Shown here: positions 13,491 through 25,960 of the stretch, piece after piece
Position numbering within the stretch: the stretch's first letter is position 1
Layout: every line of letters starts with the position of its first letter
Assembly: GCF_014356525.2 (NCBI RefSeq)
Contig: NC_052510.1
Coordinates: forward strand, 19,432,532-19,496,531
Direction: 5' to 3'
Source of the DNA: Nilaparvata lugens
Taxonomy: Eukaryota > Arthropoda > Insecta > Hemiptera > Delphacidae
Length of the DNA: 64,000 nt
The notes under the pieces: generated by a model
Databases searched by the model: none
What the model saw: the letters and a program-made list of their open reading frames with translations, nothing else
What the model was told of the DNA's origin: nothing
Made by a program: the position numbers and the translations under genes

Positions 13491-14862
13491 ATGCAATCTT
13501 ACGTGCTCATTCCTTTAAGCTGGCTTACTCGCCTTACAAACCGCAGCCTCCCTACCATACTCGGCTGGAGCAACAATTCATTGACCTTCAGGCTTATTTC
13601 CTCACACAAAATAGTGTTTGACTCATCTCGTACTCAACCTCTATCTCTGTATACTAGTCGACCATTTTTGGATCTCATTAACTATTCATGTCGTACAACT
13701 AAGGTACGCTCATTGATTACAGAACAGTGTTCCCAAGATGGAAATGTTCAATATTGGGATGGGAGCGTTAAAGATGACGAGGCTGATGTTCCTCAAGAAC
13801 AACAGATTATTGGGTATTCTTCACGATTTGGCAATAAAAGGATTTCAAAAACTGCTGAGATTGAGTATGATTTTTTATCGAAATAATGGTTATGGATTTG
13901 AATTGTGTGAGCTTATTTCATTCATTGGAAAGCACTGTTACGAAATTGAAGGTTTTATACAAAGTAGGGTAGAAAACTAATGGTACTCTGGTACAGTTGG
14001 CTATTGAGTATTTCCTATCAATTGAAAGATTTTGTGATTTTGTAAGATTCTATTGGCATAATTTATAATATAATGACTTCTGGCTGCAATTGATACAGAA
14101 CACACCTCCTAACGTAGATCGTTTTTCTGTATTAGAGAAAATATTTCAGACGAAAAATATATAACGGAATTGTGTGTTTCAATAGGATACCTAGTGCTAT
14201 AAATCGGTATAAGGTTTGTAGAAAAATCAACTCATAGGACTGAAATAAGATTGGAAAAGTTATTAAATATGTTTTGACAATCTAATACAGTGATTGCTTT
14301 TCTGAAAATAAAGTCAGGAAAAACGTAATCACCAGTAATTCAGACCCTAATAAAAGAGATTGGCTTTCGTTTGAACTGGAATTCACAAATAATCCAAGGA
14401 TAAAAGAATGACTAGGAGTTGCTGCTGAACTATTGCCTCAAGGCATGGGGTCTTTAGAAGAAGGGAGATATTGGATCTATTATAGAAACATTAAACCACA
14501 TCTGCCACTTTTTCAAGCCTTTGAGGCAAGGAGATTCACTCATTATACAGTAAAAGATGAGACATTATATAAATAATTTATTCATATAAAACTTCTATAG
14601 TTTTAATATCATTGTTTGTCAATCAGCGTAATGAGTAAAATACCGAACGAAATCTGTTTTGCACAACACTGTTTTTAGAGAGTGTAATTTAGAAAATCCT
14701 CTAGTGCACGTTCATGAAGTGTCCTCTCACTCGTTGACAGGACTCAAGGATGGAATAGAAACTGCATTGTTTGATGTGGTGCTCTCTGAACGTTTTGAAG
14801 GAAAAAATCTAAATACAAGGAAATGGATACCACCTAGCCTAATTGATTTAATATTTCATTAG
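13491..14862 (+). pseudogene. Unidentified decayed coding-like cluster
   Basis: Several + strand segments read like protein. One at 13738-13980 contains HDLAIKGFQKLLRL. One at 14286-14576 of about 96 codons has a single in-frame TGA at 14409 and contains LLPQGMGSLEEGRYW and PLFQAFEARRF. One at 14659-14862 contains NLNTRKWIPPSLIDLIF. They do not join by splice sites and do not match the host gene phase. I cannot name the family; a decayed selfish element or an integrated viral gene set is possible. Confidence 0.35.
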
Positions 14863-15120
14863 TAGCATGACAGTAGTCATAGGAAACATTTCTATGTAAC
14901 TTGGTAACTATGTAACTAAAAATGTTTAGTTTTTTCAAGTTTGTTTTGTAAGTTTGTTATAAAACCTGAAAACTCTGACACCAGACCTGAGCCAGCCAGG
15001 TCACTCGATATTATTATCATATTAAAACGTTCAGCTGCAAGTGTACACCTGTATCACTGAATACACTCTACCAACTTTCGATTACCATGATTAATTAGTG
15101 AAATTCTTCCATTTTCACAG

Positions 15121-15475
15121 GCGGAGTGGAGCGAGAAATTTGTGTTCAACGTGCACGCACGCAGCATCTTCCCGTGCGACACGCACCAAGGCGGTGTTGC
15201 CGTGCTGTTCCAGTACCCACAATGCATCCTGGCGGCGGGCGATCGTGTCCGCGTGTTTGGGCGGTTGCGTGCAGACGTCGCCTCGCTGCAGCCGCCATCA
15301 ACGTTGCACTATGTCGCCGAGCAGCCCGTCACGCGCGGCCAACACGCGTTGCGCTTCGACTGCGAACTGTTCGCCGAAAAGTACGTCGAGTACTGTTTTG
15401 TCTACGTCAGCAAAGCGATCACAGGCGCCGTCAGTGATGTGCGCATGGATTGTGTGCCCACGTTGCCTGTGTTGG
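15121..15475 (+). CDS. Exon: Cys-containing ectodomain
   Basis: This 355-bp, very GC-rich exon encodes 118 codons plus one base (phase 0 in, phase 1 out). It follows TTTTCACAG and is followed by GTGAGT. It begins AEWSEKFVFNVHAR and carries six Cys (for example FPCDTHQGG, YPQCILAAGD, FDCELF, EYCFVYV and MDCVPT). The strand-like hydrophobic pattern and even Cys count suggest a disulphide-bonded beta sandwich outside the cell. The domain family is not recognised. Downstream it joins directly to the thrombospondin repeat exon. Confidence 0.8.
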
Positions 15476-17465
15476 GTGAGTTGAACTGCAATTTAAATCA
15501 AATTCAGTTCTTATTTATTTCATATTCGATGCACGGTTGCTCTGTTTACTATTACCCTGTTTGCTGGTTAGCAATAGTAAAGAGTTGAGAAGATCTATTG
15601 GAGTAAAATATGAGAACTTTGGCTACACTATTCTGGATTCTAATATCCATTGGTTGACAGCAATTCCAAATCGAATCAAATGTATTGTCAAATCAATTAA
15701 AGTTTACAAAATGCAAAAGATTCATTCTTATTCATTGAGAAATTGACAAAAATTCATAAATATCATGAGGCTATTGTGTCTCTGGATCTGGAGCTGATAA
15801 ACATTGTTCAGTTTTATTCCTTCCATTGTTTACTAGAGTGTATTTGGGTAAGAACGTTCTTCAGAATCATTTACAGATAGGTCTAAGTTCATGAGACTAT
15901 TACTATGATCGATTCATGAATTTCATCTGAACATATACATCTATGAATAATTAAATTATATTTTATTATCGAGAATCTATCAAAAGCAAAATCAATGTCA
16001 GCACTTTTCCATCGAGTATGCTGTAATTTTTTCAAAACTTTATTGAACCGTATTGTGTCCAATTTATTTGCTCGTCAATCTAGTTCAGCAACTCAGATAT
16101 TTCAATTAATGTAATGCATCTTCGGTGACACGTCGCAAAAAGGTTCAATCCAATTAACAGTGAAGAGTTCAGTTGGAACGAATGAATTGAGTCACTAGAA
16201 CAACAAAATAACGGGAGGAAAAGAGTGGAGAGAATCGGAAGAGTAAAAATAGTAACAGAGAAACAGGGTTACAGTTGCAGTAGAAGGAGGAAAGTGGAAA
16301 TCCAATGCCCGGAAATTGTCAGGTGGATTTGTTGGAACTGTAATTGGAATTTACAGTTGATTAGTTCAAAGACCGGTATGGTCAGTTGGTTGAAATGGCA
16401 GCGAAAAAGATAACAAAGATAAAGTTTGTTACGAACCGCTGAGACAAGTGGAAGGAAATCCAACTGAAAATTATTGGAACAAAGAGTTATTGTCAATATT
16501 TGATGTAGGTCAAGAATCGACTTTCCGGTACCTCTGTTCATCCCGGTTTACTTTTCGCAATAGACTATTAACGGTTTATTTATTTGGTTATTTCAACCAA
16601 TTTCATTATTGCACTAGACAGTAGGCATGCATGATTTACATCATTCACTCGGTGGAATTTGAAAATATATCTTCAATCCACAAGATTGTTCATGACATCT
16701 CTTCATGCTTTTTTTCATGTTATCTCACCCCCATTCATCATAATCATCATTGTTCAATCACCAATCTTCATAAATAATTCAGAAACAGTTGAAAAATAAT
16801 ATCATAGTACTCTTTTAAAAACTTTCTAATATAGTTTTGATAAATAGTATTATTTTTCAACTAACTAGACAAGTAGCCCTGAAGAGATACGTTTTTAGAA
16901 AATTCAAAAACAGTAATTGTCTTCACCATTTTTCTACCTCCCATGTTTCCAGTCCAACCACTTCATTTAAAGAGATTGAATGGTTAGAATCATTGATACC
17001 TGCTTTGATTCTGATCAATCGGAGTACTCATTTTCAATAATTGAAACAGTATAATTCAAAAAGATGAAATTATATCAATTATTGATATAATGCGATCTGC
17101 CACAGTATCTATCACAAAGTCTTGGTGAAAGAATGATTAAGACAAGTAAGGCGAAATCATACCTACGTGATCAATCATTCGGAATAATCATTTGTCATCG
17201 ATATAATGCGATCGATTGCAATATTGTATTTATTACAATAGCTGGGTAGAAAAGGGTAGAAAATGATCAAGAACCGTAAGGCGGAATTCACCAAACCAGC
17301 TTCTCTGGCTGATCTTACCGCTCTGCTATAAAAAAGCGGAAAATGGGAAGAGCGATAAAGCCGTTGTGATATAATTCAATGGAAGGATGAGCTCTGGAAA
17401 AATAAGAGCTGGAATAACAGAGCAGAGCTGTTCAATAACTCTTCACCATTGCGGCTACATTCATT

Positions 17466-17640
17466 TCGATGGAAATTCTCTCTCATTTTCATGTACTCTC
17501 AATCTCTCTCCATCTTTCTCTTGTCTCTATTTTCTCTTCTCTGTATTCTTTCTATCTTTCTCATTGTCTTTCTCCCTTACTCTCTTTTTCTTTCTCTGTT
17601 ATATCTCAAATTCTATCACTTTCTCTCTTTTTGTTCTCAA
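17466..17640 (+). repeat. CT-rich low-complexity tract
   Basis: TCTCTC and TTTCTCTC runs. The Leu/Ser/Phe-rich open frames here are artefacts of this composition. Confidence 0.75.
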
Positions 17641-18635
17641 ATATCAAGGAAAATGATTCCTCCATTCACACCGTTCGGCTGTTTTAATCTACATTTTTGT
17701 GGGCTCCTCTCTTCATTTCTGTGTTCCACTGAAGATTATACGCGATTCTTTGATTTCAATTAGAGTAATCAGGGGCGCTGCTTTCATCTTTTAATTGGAG
17801 AAATCAAGAGTGTAAGTCCGCGTGATTGGTTTCCGATTTGTATCTTGGTTTGAGATTGTTGTAGAACGATTAACCTCCTGAATCTATTTTATTGTGAAGC
17901 CTTTTCCACGGAAGTCTCTTGGAGTTTTGAAACGGGAACAACTGACAGTAATAATGTCCATAAACTGGACGTTTACACATATTCTCATCGTCCTATCTTC
18001 TCAAATCCAATTTAGACTATCAACATTAATGAATACATTTTGTGTAGAAATATAGCTTGTCCAGTATGCCTATATGTGCATTCAAACGTCAATTGTTAAC
18101 TAAGTCCTGCATTACAAAACTTCAAGACCTGACTCCTCATCTAAGTTTGGATTGGATGTTAGATAGAGAATGAATATAAGTACTATCAAGAGATCAAGAG
18201 CAATAATTCCAAGGTACAATTTGGATATAAAGGTAGCCTGCAGTAGTTTAAAAAATCTGGTGTGGCGCACTCACACAACTTTCCTTGCCGTTATGAAAAT
18301 TGATCACCAGACGCTAGTGTTCCCGCGCATCTCAAGTCTACTACTATTCAAAGATCTGAGCCAGCTGGTGACAGGACAATAACGCTGGAAACACACGAGG
18401 TCTGCTATCTCTTCATAGTGAATGATTAAATAGAATCAACAGTTGTCAACAGTTAGCAATTGAAATAATCACATTTTCTCGAATTTCGAGCTTATTTTCA
18501 ATTTTAGGTGAAAATGTTATTGAACATTAATTGTAGAGATTCTCATGCTCAATCTTTTCCACTCGAAATTGTTTGTTAAATTGTATCTGAAGCCTGATAA
18601 TTGGGAATCTAAAATCAAACTTTGCATAGATGGGG

Positions 18636-18973
18636 CGGAGCTCCTGAAATTTTTACAGATATAGGACTTGTGGCAGTTGATAGAGCTTATTAATAACTAT
18701 TTTAGGTATGAATTTGATCAAAATCGTTGGAGCCGTTTTCGAGAAAATCGCGAAAATCCCTGTTTTTGACAACATTTTCGCCATTTTAGCCGCCATCTTG
18801 AATCGCATTGGATCGAAATTGTTCGTGTCGGATACTTATAGTGTGAGGACCTTAAGTTCCAAATTTCAAGTCATTCCGTTAATTGGGACATGAGATATCG
18901 TGTACACAGACGCACATACACTCATACACACACACACACACACACCACACACCACACACACAACACACACACA

Positions 18974-19004
<31 letters not shown>

Positions 19005-19116
19005 CACCACACACACACACACACACACACTCCTGGGTGCCCTCAAGCTCACCATCAGCAACATATATGTCATCGCTTTCACTTCTTTCCCCAAAAAATG
19101 TGTGTGTGTGTGTGTG

Positions 19117-19183
<67 letters not shown>

Positions 19184-19320
19184 AGTGTATGTGCGTCTGT
19201 GTACACGATATATCATCTCCCAATTAACGGAATGACTTGAAATTCGGAACTTAAGGTCCTTACAATATAAGGATCCAAAACGAACAATTTCGATCAAATT
19301 CAATTAAAGATGGCGGCATT
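18636..19320. repeat. Palindrome with CA and TG microsatellites in its arms
   Basis: The sequence 18785-18935 (including AATTGTTCGTGTCGGAT, CTTAAGTTCC and CGTGTACACAGACGCACATA) is mirrored at 19165-19315 (TATGTGCGTCTGTGTACACG, GGAACTTAAGG). (CA)n lies at 18927-19030 and (TG)n at 19099-19190, on opposite sides of a ~70-bp centre. The left flank (18636-18758) belongs to the same dispersed family as 2795-3090. Confidence 0.85.
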
Positions 19321-19565
19321 GATTGATTGGTAAACATCGATGTTATACATTTGTGATACTGACAGTATAAAGTTAATCTCACTATAGTAATAAGTCACTT
19401 CAAACTTCCCACAGTATTGGTATTGATGCTATTTTTTAACAATAAATAACATTATGAACAGTAAATTTTGTTAACAGTGTGTATTATGTAATAGTTACAG
19501 TATTTATTAACAGTATGGCGTAAATCTCAATAAAGGGAGAGGTGTCTGGGAGTAGAAAAGAAAGG

Positions 19566-19995
19566 ATTGATTGATTGGTTGATTGAGTACTTTATTTAAG
19601 TAGATTACAATATATACTGGCTTATACACTTATTTAATAGCTTACAATACAGCAAAGTTTTAGATGAATTTACATAACAAAAACAGAGAAAATAATTATT
19701 GAACGGTACAATAATATGAAAAAAAAATCAATTTGGAAAAAATATACAAGATAATATTGTAATGCATTCACATAAAGAAAGAGATTGATTGATTGATTGA
19801 GTACTTTATCTATGTAGATTACAATATATACTGGCTTAAACACTTATATACAATAGCTTACAATACAGTAAAATTATAGATGAATCTACATAATATAGAC
19901 TAAGAAAATAATTATTGAACTGTATATGATATGAAAAAGCAATTTGTAATATAATAACTATAGATTATAATTATTATATTGTTATGCATCTACAT
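19566..19995 (-). repeat. Dispersed repeat, two tandem copies
   Basis: Units starting at about 19566 and 19781 share ATTGATTGATTGAGTACTTTAT, a GATTACAATATATACTGG stretch and AATAATTATTGAAC. A third relative lies at 56323-56520. On the - strand each ends in ATAAAGTACTCAATCAATC, like the 3' end of a LINE or SINE with a short tandem tail. That identity is inference. Confidence 0.75.
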
Positions 19996-20845
19996 AAATT
20001 GGCGGAGCTTTGCACATATCAATGTCCATTCTTCGGAAAGAATATTAAAAATATCCTCCCCACTAACTCTCTACCAAATCGTTAATTTCATTATTTAAAC
20101 TAAGGATTTATTTATTAATGGAAATATTGTAAAAGTTTTAATCAATTTGAATATTTAACACTATTACCGAAACCCTATTTTTATAACGCCAACCGAAACC
20201 CTGGGCCTGTGAGACCACCATAGTAAAGTAATGCATTTTCCAGCGTTTTTGTTAGGTAATGTTCATAAATATTGCTCTAAAATACACACAAGAATGTAGG
20301 ATAGTAAAAACAATGCTTTTTATAAAAACTGTAATTTTATTTAATTATAAAAAACAAGAACATTATAAGAAGTTATTGTAAAATAAAAAACTAATATTTG
20401 AATCCTTGCTTGTATAAACAAAATCTGTTTTTACTTTGAACTTAAATTGAATAATTTTGTGTAATAAATGCAATAAACATGGGTAAAATAAAATTAATAG
20501 CCTAACCCAATCTTAAAAGATACTAGAAATAACATATGGAAAACGGTAGACAATTGCCAGGCAATAAAAAGTTTTATGTGTAAAATAAAAATAATAAAAA
20601 ATGGCAGAACTAAATATGGCAGAAAGTAAAGTGTAATAGTCTTCCTAATTGGATTTGTTATAAATTGCTTGGTCATAAAAGATAAATGTGTAAAATTTTC
20701 AAAAAATTTAAATGGTGGAGCTAAATATTGAAATGAAAATATACTACTGTGCCTAAATGGACTTGTAATAAAATAATGTTCAATAAAAACCAAACATAAG
20801 ATCTTACAAACAAAGAGGATGTCACAGTTGTTCAGTCTTATGTAT

Positions 20846-21482
20846 TCAGGCAACTGCTTTTTTGGCGCAGGTTATGCACACTTTCCTGGAGCATTCGAGA
20901 CAGATAGGTTTCTTGCAGTCATACACTTGTATGCTGTCTTCCTTCTCTTTGCGGATGGGCAGGTAGAGCACGTTTTTCTAATTTCGAGTCGGTCACTTGG
21001 TCCAGCTTCATTATCACTTTCCACATTTTCTGCCACTGGAAGGTTTCACCTAACGTCTTCTTGATTGTCTCCCTTAGCTCAGTTGGAAGGCTTGGAATTG
21101 AAAGTCTTTTTTGGAGATGTGGGACCAAAAGTTCATAGCCCAAAGACTTGATGAAATCAAATCGTGTCATGACAGGAGAGCGACGATAGCACATGAACAA
21201 AATGAAGGCATTCACTGTGCCGATGTTTAGTAGCCTGTAAAATAAGGCAAGAGGCCAACGCCTGGTTCGACGACTCGATGAGAATATGGCGCACTTCATG
21301 TCTATTAAGTCTACCCCACATTTAGTAGCATTGTAATAACAAATAATTTCAGGCTTTTTCTTGTCTGCGTTGGTTTCGATGGTATGATGCATGGATGATA
21401 TAAGTATAACTGATTTGTTTTGCTTTGGAACAAAGCTGACTAGAGTCGTTTTGTCTCTGAACCCATACAGACCAATGCCCAA
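20846..21482 (-). mobile_element. piggyBac-like transposase, C-terminal remnant
   Basis: The - strand reads YGFRDKTTLVSFVPKQNKSV, ISSMHH, CGVDLIDMK, SSRRTRRWPLALFYRLLNI and NAFILFMCYRR, which follows the conserved C-terminal part of piggyBac/PGBD transposases. The Cys-rich zinc-binding tail is present but split across two further frames (TCSTCPSAKRRKTAYKC, then YDCKKPICLECSRKVCITC before a stop at 20846-20848). At least two frameshifts are therefore needed. The N-terminal two-thirds and most of the catalytic Asp region are absent. It is inactive. Confidence 0.88.
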
Positions 21483-21757
21483 AAACCACTTTTTTGGACT
21501 CAGGAGACCTTGAAACGTATAGAAATTTACAAATTGGAGAACCTTAATTTTTTTCGGAAAGCAATACTTTCCTTACCTATGGTAATAGGGCAAGGATAGT
21601 AAAAATGTTTTGTGATGTTGAATTGGTTTTGAATAGACTAGAAAATGCTTACCCAAGAATCTTTTCAAAATCATTCATAAATACGGCCTTGGAAGCTCTT
21701 ATCAGAAAATCATATTTATTGTATTCATAGTAGTATAAATCCAATTTTGTCATTTCA
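21466..21757. repeat. 292-bp direct repeat flanking a LINE, left copy
   Basis: The sequence from CATACAGACCAATGCCC to TTTTGTCATTTCAT is nearly identical to 25010-25301 (few substitutions, for example GCCC/ACCC). Its left edge overlaps the last codons of the piggyBac remnant and its right edge abuts the poly-T of the LINE. Confidence 0.9.
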
Positions 21758-21788
<31 letters not shown>

Positions 21789-24700
21789 TTACGTCCTAAA
21801 GACTCCAGTCATGGAGTATAAGACAAGTCATGTTATTACATAATAATTCTAACACTAAGTAGTTCAACCTAGTTTAGGTTTGAAAGGAATTCTTGTACAC
21901 TATAAAAAGCTTTATCAACTAAATATTTTTTCATTTGTTTTTTGAAAATCTTCAAATCATCATTACTTTTCAAGATTTGAGGTAGCTTGTTATAAAATTC
22001 CTACCAATATAATCTGGTTTTTGTTCAAATAACCTACTATTGTGACCCATTATATGATAATCTGCTCTGTTTCGCGTATTATACTCATGAACATCTGAAT
22101 TCTGGATCACACCACTCTTTTTCACATGCATTACAACTTCATATACATACAAAGATGGCACAGTTAATAGACCAAGCTTTTTAAATAAAGGCCTACAAGA
22201 GTCTAACCTATTCACTTTCTCTATACATCTGAGTGCCTTCTTTTGAATCTTAAACACTCTGTCCATATTTTGTTGAGATGAATTACCCCATACTAAAATA
22301 GCATACCTAATATGAGATAGTATAAGTCCATGGTAAGCAGTTAACAGTAGTTTTTTATCATTCAGCCTAGCAAGCTGCCGCAGGACAAATACCCCAGATG
22401 ATATCTTATTACATATCCTCTCATGTAAGGATGCCATGTTAATTTCCTGTCCAATAAAATTCCCAAGAATGCTACTTTCTCTTCTTGGTCTAATTCATTT
22501 TCCTCTACAAACACATTTATTTCTCTATCCTCTACTGAATTATATTTACTTTTGAATTGTAGGAATCGACATTTCTTACTATTTATTGTTAATTGCCTTT
22601 GCTTCAAGAATTGGACAATTGACTGTACTCCAGTAAAAGCATTTATTTCTAGACTATCTAATAAATAATTGTTAAAGATAAGCGATGTGTCATCAGCAAA
22701 CAACAGAGCTCTGTGATCTTTTAACTCTTTTGGTAATTGGTTCACATACAACAGAAACAGTAAGGGACCCAGAATTGAGCCTTGAGGTACTCCAGCCTGG
22801 ACCTCCAGTTTTGAGATTTAATTTTTACTATTTCATTCCCATCCACCTTGGTAAGCTCAACACACTGGTTTCTACCTATGAGATATGATTCAAACCATTT
22901 TAGTTCTATACCATTCACACCTACAGTTTTTAGTATTTCCAATAATATTCTATGGTTCACACAATCAAAAGCTTTGGATAAATCAAGAAATATTGCGGCT
23001 GCCTTCTCACCTGAATCTATTATATCTATTAGTCTTTCAACAAGGGATACTATTGCAGTCTTAGTAGATTTCCCTTTCTGGAACCCATGCTGTTCATCAC
23101 ATATGAATTAATTTCTTCCAGGTGCATCAATAACCTATTTAAAACTACTCTTTCAAAAATTTTACTTATTACATTTAGAATACTAATGGGTCTATAATTT
23201 TCAACTCTTTCAGAATCACCGCTCTTGAAAATTGGCAAAATTTTTCTTGTTTCAGATCATCAGGGAAAATACCCTGCTCTAGTGAAGTATTAAGGAGATG
23301 CAATAAAGGGTCCAGTAATTCATTTTCACATTCTTTTAAAATTTTGCTTGAGACCCCATCCAATCCTACTGTTTTTTGTTATTCAATTTTTTATTATTCT
23401 TGACAACTCATCTCTTGATAATGGATGAAATTAAAATACCTTTTCAATTGGCTCAGCATTTAATGTAGTTGTATTATAAGTATTAGTGTTCAGTGACTTT
23501 TGGAGATTATATGCAACCTGTTGATAATATTTATTGAAAAAGTTACAAATGTCTATACTATCATCCATATAATTTCCATGTTCATCGATTATCCTAGGGA
23601 CATTAGTAACTGTATCCTTTTGAGCTGCTCTCCTATTTCTATTAATTACCTCCCAAACAGCAGAGTTAAAATTGGTACTAGTTGTTAATATTTCAGCTGT
23701 TTTCTTACACTTAGCTTTCCTCACTTCTTTTACATAGTTTTTCTTTAGACATTTGTATTTGACCTCACTCGGAACATCCCTCACTAATTTAAATTCCTCA
23801 TAAGCTTCCCTAACAATATTTCTTTGAGTAAGGATATCTTCAGTTATCCATTCATCTACTTTGTTTAATTTACTTTTTACTTTGACTTTTTTTATCGGAC
23901 AGCATACACTAATGTGAAATCTTAGAGTATCAATGAATTGCTTTTATTTGTAATTTAGGTTACAACTATTATAAACACTACTCCAATTTTCTTGAAGCAG
24001 TTCCTGCTTCAAACAATTTATATTTCCTAGCTCATATTGCTGAATTTCTGAAAAAGTTTTTTTTCTGCTTGGATTCTGGCCCTGCAACTTAACATCTAAA
24101 ATTTGATAGTTATGATCTGATAGATCTGAGCTACCTAACCTGACATTACAACCTTCTATATTTGTGAGGATATTATCAATAATTGTCTGTGAAGTTCGAG
24201 TTACTCTTGTATATACGTGGACCTTAATTTCTAAATTATTCATATTAATAATATCTCTAATATCCTTTGTCATTTTATCGTGCCTGGCAAAATCGGTATT
24301 GAAATCTCCTACTACTATAACATTTGTGAAACGAGCGGTTGTAATTTCCTAAAGTGTATGGAGCAGCTCACAAAATTTTTGCCAGTCTCCATTTGGTGAC
24401 CTATAGATACCTAACACTACTACCTCAAATCGATCATCAATTTTTAACCTTAGTCCCGTCACCTCTAAATCCATCTCAACAGAAAATCTCTTAACAAAAT
24501 CCAGTTCATAAGTTTGGGTATGTTTAGCATTGCTAGTGAATATACATACACCACCACTTCTATGAGCTATTCTACAAAATTCTGATCTCAGTGAATAGCC
24601 TGGAATCCTAACTTGATTTATTTCCTTTATTTTTAAGCCATGCTCTGTGAAAATAACAATGTCAGGATCCTCCTGTTTAAGAAATACTTCTAATCTGTCA

Positions 24701-24815
24701 ATTTTGTTGCGAAGATACTGAATATTTTGATGATAAATACTAAAAACCTTACCATCTTGTGCTACTCTATCTCTAGCATTTGTAGCTATTTCCCTTTCCC
24801 TGTTTTGAGCCAATT
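21758..24815 (-). mobile_element. Jockey/CR1-like LINE, decayed, ORF2 with poly-A tail
   Basis: On the - strand an AP endonuclease domain begins at 24813 (YHQNIQYLRNKIDRLEVFL, RSGGVCIF, VLGIYRSPN) and continues to about 23944 (TIIDNILTN, SDHNYQILDV). Reverse transcriptase follows (DGVSSKILKECENELLDPL, PIFKSGDSERVENYRPIS, LLFADDTSLIFNN with the catalytic FADD) and then the C-terminal domain (LILSHIRYAILVWGNSS, IQKKALRCI) to 21970. Several frameshifts break the ORF. The run of T at 21757-21785 is the poly-A tail of the - strand element. A small hairpin (ACTCCATGACTGGAGT, - strand) lies just before the tail. No ORF1 was found. Confidence 0.9.
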
Positions 24816-24898
24816 TACTAAAAAATCGTTATTTGTTTTTTGACTGTTTTTAAACCAGAGGATTGCAAACGGCTTTCAATCAGCTCTGCCAATCTATT

Positions 24899-25301
<403 letters not shown>

Positions 25302-25399
25302 TGTTTTATGATATCAGCTCATCAAATAATATAGTGTGAAATATAGTGGTAATCAAGTTGAAATCAAGCTACTTTCAGGTAGGGTTAATTACGAAACAG

Positions 25400-25960
25400 T
25401 TTTGCCAACGTGAGAATGAGGTAGCAGTAATGAGGGCGTCTCGAAATTAACCCAGACAATGAAGGAAACTGCGGAGCTAAAAGCATGATAACTTAACCGT
25501 CGCAGTAAAGGTGATGCCGCGGAATAAGAAACAATAAAGAGCGTAGAGAACGTTTCAGGCCGATTAAGTAGGCGACCAAATGCTCCCCGGGGGTAAATGA
25601 ATGAAAAGCCCTACATAAAACTACTTTCCGGCCTGCTTTATGTGGCAGTGAAGCTCTCCAGCGGCTGACAATCCTTGCCGCCGCCTGCTTTGTACAGCAG
25701 CTAAACGAATGGAGGCGGCAGATAAGGTGCACTGAATTGCAGCGTAAAACTACGGTTCAATCCAATTAGGGCGTTTCTGGCTGGCTCAGCCCTATTCAGC
25801 GAACCTAGTCAAGTAAGTTGGAGGGTCTACTTGCACGCTTCAGCCAAGTGTTAGCTGCTTGTAACACGATCTTGCCCTATCCTGTACTTTGCTCGTTCAG
25901 GTAGGTGACTGAATTTGATGCCTCTAGCGACTAATGTGTCTTTATCTGCTCTCTCAACTT
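25400..25960. other. GC-richer intronic island, possible conserved non-coding DNA
   Basis: Base composition is clearly richer in G+C than the surrounding intron over more than 500 bp (for example GAGGCGGCAGATAAGGTGC). There is no repeat structure, recognisable protein or splice-compatible exon. It could be an enhancer or an unrecognised transcript; the sequence alone does not decide. Confidence 0.25.

Larger units (their letters stand above)
4799..15120 (+). other. 10.3-kb intron
   Basis: This intron lies between two phase-compatible exons. It contains GA-rich sequence (8525-8720), decayed coding-like segments at 9596-11185 and 13491-14862, a small palindrome, a short direct repeat, a large foldback and an RTE-type LINE fragment. 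A GC-richer stretch at 7440-7600 ends in TTTATATATAG and could be regulatory, but nothing proves it. The remainder shows nothing recognisable. Confidence 0.6.

Noticed and set aside
15098..15437. Cys/Ser- and Arg-rich alternative + strand frames
   Set aside because: Only the frame with phase 0 after the acceptor at 15120 connects to both neighbouring exons.
17387..17763. Leu/Ser/Phe-rich overlapping frames that look like membrane proteins
   Set aside because: They arise from a CT-rich tract; all three frames are open for the same compositional reason.
18879..19303. Long open frames on both strands rich in His/Thr or Cys/Val
   Set aside because: They are translations of CA/TG microsatellites with no other protein signal.
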